Source of the DNA: Capra hircus | Taxonomy: Eukaryota > Chordata > Mammalia > Artiodactyla > Bovidae | Assembly: GCF_001704415.2 (NCBI RefSeq) | Contig: NC_030811.1 | Coordinates: forward strand, 81,486,069-81,550,068 | Length of the DNA: 64,000 nt | Reading direction: 5' to 3' | Part shown: piece by piece, positions 57,431-64,000 of the stretch | Layout: every line of letters starts with the position of its first letter | How positions within the stretch are numbered: position 1 is the stretch's first letter | Notes under the pieces: generated by a model | Databases searched by the model: none | What the model was told of the DNA's origin: nothing | Seen by the model: the letters and a program-made list of their open reading frames with translations, nothing else | Position numbers and translations under genes: made by a program

Positions 57431-57771
57431 TTCTATTTAAAATCTTCCCTTACTCTGAGAATCCATTCCATCCAATTGTTGGACACACTAACCAGATCGT
57501 CCACTCACAGTACAATGACTGATTTTCTTCATTTACAAGCGCATTGCAGTGATAGAATGTTTAGTGTAATATTTTTAATTGACGTAAAATTAGTATATAA
57601 CATTATATAATTAAAGATTTTAAAATAAAAAAAAATAAAAAAAAGAATGCAAAAAAAAATAATAACATTATATAAGTTTCTGGTGTCAATGTTATAATTT
57701 GAAATATGTATTCATTACAAAGTGTCATCACCAAATTCTAGTTACCATTCATCATCATAACTTGATGCCCT
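57431..57771 (-). mobile_element. Old L1 3'-UTR relic (about 57570-57771)
   Basis: TTAATTGACGTAAAATTAG, TTATATAAGTTTCTGGTGTC and GTGTCATCACCAAATTCTAG resemble an antisense L1M 3' UTR. It hosts the 51-bp insert described separately and is cut by BovB at 57772. 57431-57569 has nothing recognised. Confidence 0.5.
57597..57675 (+). mobile_element. 51-bp L1 tail insertion with perfect 14-bp TSD
   Basis: 57611-57661 (TTAAAGATTTTAAAATAAAA followed by A-rich sequence) matches the last bases and A-rich tail of the bovine L1 as seen in the complete copy (complement of 22901-22950). ATAACATTATATAA flanks it at 57597-57610 and 57662-57675. Confidence 0.78.
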
Positions 57772-59105
57772 GTTGTTGTTCAGTTGCTTGGTCATGTCCA
57801 ACTCTTTGCAACCCCATGGACTGCAGCACACCAGGCTTCTATGTCCTTCACTATCTCCCAGAGTTTGCTCAAATTCATGTCCATTGAGTCAGTGATGCCA
57901 TTCCGCTATCTTATCCTCTGTCATCCCCTTTGCCTCCTGACCTCAACCTTTCCCAGCATCAGGATCTTTTCCAGTGAGTCCGCTCTTCATATCAGGTGGC
58001 CAAAGTATTGGGGCTTCAGCATCAGTCCTTCCAATGAATATTCAGGAATTATTTCTTTTAGGACTGACTTGATTGATCTCCTTTCTCTCAAAAGTCTTCT
58101 CCAGCACTACAGTTTGAAAGCATTAATTCTTTGGTGCCCAGCCCTCTTTATGGTCCAAGTCTCATTTCCATACATTACTGGAGAAACCATAGCTTTGACT
58201 ATAGAGATCTTTGTTGGCAAAGTGATGTGTCTGCTTTTTAATACACTCTCTAAGTTTGTCATAGCTTTTCTTCCAAGGAGCAAACATCTTTTAATTTCAT
58301 GGCTGCAGTCACACTTCATAGTGATTTTAGAGCCCAAGAAAGTAAAGTCTGTCACTGTTTCCATTTTTTCCCCATCTATTTGCCATGAAGTGATGGGACT
58401 GGTTGCCATGATCTTAGTTTTTTCCGTTTAGTCAAAGCTATGATTTTTCCAGTAGTCATGTATGGATGTGAGAGTTGGACTATAAAGAAAGCTGAGTGCT
58501 ATCGAATTGATACTTTTTAACTGTGGTGTTGGAAAAGATACTTGAGAGTCCCTTGGACTGCAAGGAGATCCAACCAGTTCATCCTAAAGGAAATCAGTCC
58601 TGAGTATTCATTGGAAGGACTGATGCTGAAGCTGAAGCTCTAATACTTTGGCCACCTGATGTGAACTGACTCCTTGGACAAAACCCTGATGCTGGGAAAG
58701 ATTGACAGCAGGAGGAGAAGGAGGCAACAGAAGATGAGATTTTTGGATGGCATCACCAACTCGATGGACCTGAGTTTGGGCAAGCCCCGGGAGCTGGTGA
58801 TGGATGGCATGCTGCTGTCTGTAGGGTCACAGAGTCAGACACGACTGAGCAACTGAACTGAACTTTCACTCTACTCTTTCACTTTCTTAAAGAGGCTCTA
58901 GAACTCCTCTTTACTTTATGCCATTGGGGTGGTGTCATCTACATATCTGTTATTGATATTTCTCCTGGCTATCTTGATTCCAGCTTGAGCTTTATCCAGC
59001 CTGGCATTTCACATGATGTACTCTGCATATAAGTTGAATAAGCGGGATGACAATATATACAGTCTTGACATACTCCTTTTCCAATTTTGAGCCAGTCCAT
59101 TGTTG
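57772..59105 (-). mobile_element. BovB host copy split by an inverted BovB
   Basis: Minus-strand BovB in two parts, 57772 to about 58424 and about 58863-59105. The plus strand opens with TGTTGTTGTTCAGTTGC. Relative to an uninterrupted copy, about 25-30 bases (around TGAATGTTGAGC) are lost at the interruption. Motif C reads YVDDTT near 58935, with the preceding Leu codon missing. Minus frame 58409-58107 retains FLGSKITMKCDCSHEIK. Confidence 0.88.
58425..58862 (+). mobile_element. Inverted BovB 3' fragment inside BovB
   Basis: Plus-strand last 0.43 kb of BovB, from GTTTAGTCAAAGCTATG to GAGCAACTGAACTGAAC. No TSD; a small host deletion accompanies it. With the host copy it forms a foldback with arms 57772-58207 and 58430-58862. 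Confidence 0.88.
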
Positions 59106-59499
59106 ACCCCCTAAATCATTTATAAAAGGAATTTCAAGACTAATGACATCTTTTGAAAGTTTAATGTAGGCCATTATATATGAGACAACACAAATGATAG
59201 ATACTACATAATTTTTACCAGATAATGGCCTACATTAAAAAAATATGTATTTGACAATATGTTTCCAGATGTGTTTGTGTGTGTTTCCTATTCTCATAAC
59301 AAACATGAGTTTCTGCCATTAGTATCTAACTTCCCTCAATCTTCTATCAAGTAATGAAGACAGTAACATCTATAATTGTAAGCTTTATTAGGAAAATAAG
59401 TAATGAATTGTTCGGGGGTGCATAATAAATAAGAGATAAAAATGATTCATCCATCAGGAGACTATTAAGATAATATCACTGGCTTTCAGAAATTCAACC
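59106..59499. other. Unassigned sequence with an 18-bp perfect stem
   Basis: No gene or known repeat. Arms TTTAATGTAGGCCATTAT (59160-59177) and ATAATGGCCTACATTAAA (59222-59239) are perfectly complementary around a 44-nt loop. Confidence 0.75.
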
Positions 59500-59715
59500 C
59501 TAGTATAATAGAAAAAAGAGCACAGGCTTGATTCTAGCTCATACTTTATCCCTTCCTAACAGTGTGGATGTGGGAAAAATAATAACTACACTTCAGCAAG
59601 GAGTTACCCTCTCAGGTATCATAAATATATTTTTCCTAATCATTAAAAGTAGGTAAACAAACTTATCAGTGACTCGCATAGAGTAGGAACTTACTAAGTA
59701 TTTATTATTATTAGT
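59500..59715 (+). mobile_element. MIR SINE, diverged
   Basis: GAAAAAAGAGCACAGGCTTG at 59511, CTAACAGTGTGGATGTGGG at 59557, ACTCGCATAGAGTAGGAACTT at 59671 and a TATTTATTATTATTAG end follow MIR order on the plus strand. Confidence 0.5.
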
Positions 59716-60089
59716 TTTAAATATTTATGTAGGTTCGAAGAGAAAGTCTCACATGACGCATAAAGACATCAATTTCACCTGCCAAGTCAAACATGAACAA
59801 ACGTGTTTTATACAAGTGTGTTTAAAACAGGCAGTAATATTTCAAATGTTCTCTTCAGCTCTAAAAATTGTCCTGCCTTTCTTGTGGAACTTTTTGGCCT
59901 TGAACAGTCCTAGTAGTGTTATCACGGCCTGCCCTCATTTCACTCTCTCCCCAGGTCTAGTGGATACAATCACACCTCTCTGCCAACCATGGATTTTTCT
60001 TTGCCTTTAGTCAGTTTACAAAATCTGCATCTTCACAATTCTCACAGCAGCTCCTTTTGACAATCCAGTTTTTGTTCCACAGCTTTTTG
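59716..60089. other. No recognised feature
   Basis: The 85-codon frame at 59753 (MTHKDINFTCQVKHEQ) shows no recognisable family motif. No repeat named. Confidence 0.4.
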
Positions 60090-60214
60090 CTGTTTAGTCA
60101 CTAATCATGTATCCAGCTCTTTGTGATCCCATGTACTGTAGCCCCACCCGAGTCCTCTGCCCATGGGATTCTCCAGGCAAGAATACTGGAGTGGGTTGTC
60201 ATTTCCTTCTCTAA
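60090..60214 (-). mobile_element. BovA monomer fragment
   Basis: Minus strand: CTGTTTAGTCACTAATCATG to GTCATTTCCTTCTC. Only one BovA unit, with no tRNA head. Well diverged, TSD absent. Confidence 0.75.
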
Positions 60215-60979
60215 TACTGCATTTTAGAATCAGGAAAAGAGGATCAGGTATAAACTGACCACTGAAACAATTTTCATTATTGAAAACCCAAGACCTATTG
60301 CAAACTATGGGTGTTACTGAAGATACCCACGAAGATGGTACTCATACTAGTTGCAGAATGTTAAAAGACTTTTCTTTGGTGTTGCACTTTTTGTCATACG
60401 CATGGTCCACAGAGGCAGAAAAGTCCATATTTTACCTATAAACCTACAGATAAGTATTTTCAATTTTTTTCTATAGCTTAAAGGCAGAGAAGTTTTTATT
60501 TTAATGCCACTGTTTTGTTTCAGATGATCAAAGCTATTGACAGGAAAGCTTACACTGTCATGCTTGTTACCCTGGTCCCAGCTTACCTACAGTCTTTCAA
60601 GTTTTCTTACTCAGAGACGCCAGTTTCCTAGTCTTGTTGAAGTCTTGTATCTGCAGCACAAAATATACCCACCCTGATCTCTGATAGGCTGGATGTTGTC
60701 CACTCATGATTTCTCCACCCTGTCCTTGGGAGAATCTCCACAGAGGTGACTTTTATATGGCTCTTCAGATTTCTCATAAGCATTATGAACATTCAGTATA
60801 GTGATATTCCTCAGGTTTTCCTTCCACATGACTTTTGCTCAATGCTCTTCACTTTCTCACTACGTTTGGTCATACCAAATTTTTCATAGCTTCCCTCCAT
60901 TTTCTTTTCACAATCATAGTCTTGGGCTACCAAATCCAAACTGGATAAGAGATCAGTCAATATGAAAGATAGCATCATT
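60215..60979. other. No recognised feature
   Basis: Non-coding; no gene or named repeat. Confidence 0.4.
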
Positions 60980-61122
60980 CATTCTAAAAAGTGAAAGTGA
61001 AGTCTCTCAGTCGCGCCCAACTCTTTACGACCCATGGACTGTAGCCCAAGCTCCTCCGTCCATGGGATTCTCCAGGCAAGGGTACTGGAGTGGGTTGCCA
61101 TTTCCTTCTCCATTCTAAAAAG
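60980..61122 (-). mobile_element. Monomeric BovA SINE with perfect 12-bp TSD
   Basis: A single BovA unit, 60992-61110 (GTGAAAGTGAAGTCTCTCAG side to TTTCCTTCTC), with TSD CATTCTAAAAAG at 60980-60991 and 61111-61122. The GAAAGTGAAG word is the linker seen between the two halves of Bov-A2; the other half is absent. Confidence 0.9.
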
Positions 61123-62650
61123 CAAATCTAAAACTGTAGATAAAGCTCTGATTATATCAATAAATCTCTTCCCAATAAATAATTAATTCTCACTTGATCA
61201 ATAAGGAAACAGAAGTGCAGAAATGTTAAGAAACAAATCAACCTAACAAGCAGAAGTAACACCACAACCCACTGCCAGACCTTAACTGATTTTAAAGGCT
61301 CTGCTCTCGCTAGCCAATAGCTACTGTCAGCAACCACATGACATTCTTGCTTTCTTATAACTGATCTCAAGTCTGGGGCAGATGCTAATAGACCCTTTCT
61401 AGCACCCTTTCCAGCCAAATCTGAATTTAACTCTCAGTCTTTCTCAAAAGAAATTTGCACACAAGCACTAGCAATTGGCTTTAGTTAGCATTCAAACACA
61501 AAGCTATTTTCTATCACAAAGTTAGAATGCATTCTCTCCTTGAAATAATTTAGGTGTTTGTTTATTTATCTGCAGATTGGGAAATTTGAAGAGGAAAATC
61601 TCTAAACATTCTGCCACCCTGAAATTTTTATGAAGACCACCAATCTATATGTCCCCAGAGATTACATAATTTAGAAATTCCTAGGTGTTTTCTATTGAAA
61701 ATATATTTGGAACACAGTATGTTTACAGTAGAAAAGTAGTTTTACCCATGAACTTACATTCATTTTGCACCCTTCAAATATTTTTCCTCAGGGTGGAAAT
61801 TTCTCATGCTTGATCACAACCCAAAGATAATTTGGTCCTGGAAAATACACACACCATATCTTTATTCATCTAGAAGGTCTATCCTGTATGTGAAGAAAAA
61901 GGGGGAAAAAATGAAGAAGAACCACACACAGTTGAAATATTCCATGTGTCTGGTCTTCACTGAGGCATAGTCTCTTGAGAATAACCATTTGAAATATGTC
62001 TTACAAATTGAATTTTTAATGGAATATATGTAGTATGAGGTCAGGAGAAATTCTTTGTTATTTCTTTGAAGTTTAATGTTTTTAAAATGAGCCAATACAG
62101 ATTTAGGAATCTTTCAAAATTACATAACTGTGGTTTAGCCTTACTTTTTAACCTAGAGGTATAATCTTTTTTTTTTTTTTCCTTTTGAAAGACATCAGCA
62201 AAGATGAGAAATCTCTCCCTTTCCCATCCCCTTGCCTTTTGGCCAAAATTATGCTCTCATCTGTCCAGAGCAGAGGAAGACCCAGCCACCACATGCAAGC
62301 CTTTGTGCTTTCAGCCTGCAGCCCAGGAAATTACTACCTGTGTGGGCAGATCCTCAGTGCACAACGGTGAGGTCCCACAAAACTGAGGACTCAGCAAAAA
62401 GAAGGAGGGGGAAGCAGAGGCTGACGGGCAAAGTGGAGAGAGAGAAAAGAGGAAAGAAAGAAATTTCTGCAATTTCACCAAAATACCATCTTTTAGGGTC
62501 ATAGCCAGAGCTGCACACAAAGCAGAGAGCCGGGAGTGTGTGTTCCCTTATAGGTGAAAACAAAAAACACAGAGCACCCGTAATGACATTTAAGAATATT
62601 TTTACAAAAGTGAAAAATAATATATTTACCAAATGAAAGCTCTGTGCCAG
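61123..62650. other. No recognised repeat; possible exon-like block at 62192-62366
   Basis: 1.5 kb without a named repeat. A T-rich tract at 62166-62186 is followed by AAAG (AG at 62190-62191), then 175 bases of higher GC content ending at ACAACG before GTGAGG at 62367. The frames are short (60-61 codons), so a non-coding exon is the most that could be suggested. Confidence 0.35.
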
Positions 62651-63100
62651 AGTTTACCTATTTACTCATCACCTCAACTCTATTTTTTTGTTTGTTTGTT
62701 TTATTTGCTGTGGCTCAGACAGTAAAGCGTCTGCCTGCAATGAGGGAGACCCAGGTTCGATCCCTGGGTCAGGAAGATCCCCTGGAGAAGGAAATGGCAA
62801 TCCACTCCAGTACTCTTGCCTGGAGAATTCCATGGACTGAGGAGGCTGGTGGGCTACAGTCCACGGAGTCGCAAAGAGTCGGACACGACTGAGCAACTTC
62901 ACTTTCACTTTCACTCTTAAGTCTATTTAGTACAGATTATTATTTCTGTTTCGTACATGAAGAAATTGAGGCACAGAGAAGTTAAATAAATTATCCAAAG
63001 TTCTAGGGCTTAGGTAGTGGTGCTGGGAGTTGCCTCATGGTTCTCCGACTTCCACAAACTAGGACCCTGCCTGTGCTGTCCCACCACTAGAATCGATTTA
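62651..63100 (-). mobile_element. MIR SINE split by Bov-tA
   Basis: ACATGAAGAAATTGAGGCACAG at 62956, GAGAAGTTAAATAAATTATCC at 62977 and the sequence up to about 63100 match reversed MIR. TCATCACCTCAACTC near 62667 may be its other side, before the SINE. Confidence 0.6.
62709..62917 (+). mobile_element. Bov-tA SINE, young
   Basis: TGTGGCTCAGACAGTAAAGCG (A-box side), GGTTCGATCCC (intact B box at 62755) and a BovA part ending GGACACGACTGAGCAACTTC with a (TTTCAC)n tail. Among the least diverged copies here. Lacks the first bases GGGCTTCCC. Confidence 0.9.
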
Positions 63101-64000
63101 TGCATGAGATCTATACATCTTTTTTAGAACCTTCATAGTACCATAGATAATAAAGCATTATAACTATTTTTTTTAGTTTTTAATAAGAGAATATGGGGGG
63201 GATCTGCCGTTTTGGGGCCCCATCACTTCCACAAAGTTTTCAACTCTTAGCACATACTATTTTAGAAATTCCCTGTCATTCTCTCCTCAGCGACATCCCA
63301 AGACTCCCTCCTCTATAAGCCAATGAGGTGCCACATGACTCAGCCTCTTTCATTCTCTCACTCTTCAACAACTAATCAGATGATTTACTGTAGTACATGG
63401 CAGGGCAATGATACTGAATCTGGAAATTCTCTTCTTTAAAGACTCTGCAGTGCCCAACATCCCATAGTATATTGGATGGGTATATTCAGGGGAAGGAGTG
63501 TGACAGACATGTGGAGAATAATCACTTCATGTCATTGTTAGTGTTATCCCTAGAAATCATCCCTTCCAATTTAGTATTCTGCTGGATATAATAAAATTCT
63601 TTGAGGAATGTAAAAGCAGTATTGTGTGGTAGTCCAAGTTGACATTAATATATTTAATATATATCTAAGTAAGATGTGCAAATATGATGTTTTCCCACTT
63701 TGCATATGTAGCGCTTACTATTTATCTCTAGTTTAAATATCTAAACAGTCAACATTAAACAGCCTCAAAGCTATCTAAAAAAAAAAACCAGATTTGTCTC
63801 AGTCATTCTTGAGTTTTTCCTCCTCCCTTCCCTACACTGCAAGTGTTCACGCAAAGGGTGGTAGCCTACCTTCCAAGACAGTAATAGACAGAATACCTAT
63901 ATTAACAAAGTTTGGATGAGATAGTTCAAGAGTACATCCTGTTATTAGCATTTATGATCCTGGGATATTATATTGTATTTCTATATTAGGAATATAGAAA
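63101..64000. other. No recognised feature
   Basis: AT-rich to the end of the window with a G7 run near 63195. No gene, RNA or repeat that I can support. Confidence 0.4.

Noticed and set aside
1..64000. CRISPR array, operons, prophage or other prokaryotic systems
   Set aside because: No spaced direct repeats of that kind; all repeated units are ruminant transposons, and the gene texture is mammalian.

Overview
The window is nuclear DNA from a ruminant, most likely a bovid (Bos, Ovis, Capra or a relative). The evidence is the repeat content: many copies of the RTE-type LINE BovB, its SINE partners Bov-tA (tRNA-Glu head) and Bov-A2 (BovA dimer), a bovine-type L1, and a CHR-1 SINE shared across Cetartiodactyla. 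Older mammal-wide layers also show: MIR, L2, HAL1/L1M-like LINEs, MER5-like and other hAT transposons, MaLR LTRs and an ERV-L internal region. Base composition is AT-rich. I see no host protein-coding gene, rRNA or functional tRNA. Nearly every long open frame is a piece of BovB or L1, on either strand.

Layout. 1-8034: three BovB copies (+, -, -), one Bov-A2, a tandem pair of Bov-tA. 8035-12076: AT-rich decayed L1/HAL1-like sequence, a MIR, and very short LINE stubs. 12238-20018: three more BovB 3' fragments, Bov-tA copies including a composite under one target-site duplication (TSD), and a 1.6 kb stretch without recognised repeats. 20019-22886: the longest stretch free of recognised repeats (2.9 kb). 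22887-28759: an apparently full-length L1 on the minus strand with a perfect 14-bp TSD, ORF1 and ORF2 near-complete but broken by two frameshifts and one nonsense codon. 28978-38138: MaLR LTRs, several Bov-tA, and four Bov-A2 all in the same orientation. 38745-40880: an ancient L2-like repeat split by a BovB that itself carries an inverted BovB fragment, an 89-bp perfect tandem duplication and a Bov-tA. 41640-43300: a decayed ERV-L gag-pol remnant. 44080-45732: an old mammalian repeat, L1 3' ends and a hAT element. 46493-49262 and 57772-59105: two further BovB copies, each interrupted by another BovB in the opposite orientation. 55533-57430: an older L1 with a twin-priming 5' inversion, itself hit by BovB and CHR-1. 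59106-64000: mostly unannotated sequence with a perfect 18-bp stem, MIRs, a monomeric BovA SINE and a young Bov-tA.

How the parts relate: the BovA part of Bov-tA and Bov-A2 shares its 3' end with BovB (compare the ends of the copies at 383-2551 and 2657-2929), which fits their known mobilisation by BovB reverse transcriptase. BovB RT fragments here carry YIDD, YADD, YAED, YADD and YVDD versions of the catalytic motif and all contain stops or frameshifts, so none is active. I found no new gene system; the most unusual structures are the three inverted BovB-in-BovB foldbacks and several minimal retrotransposition events with clear TSDs. Family names come from recognition of the sequence, not from a database search, and boundaries without a TSD are good to about 10-20 bases.
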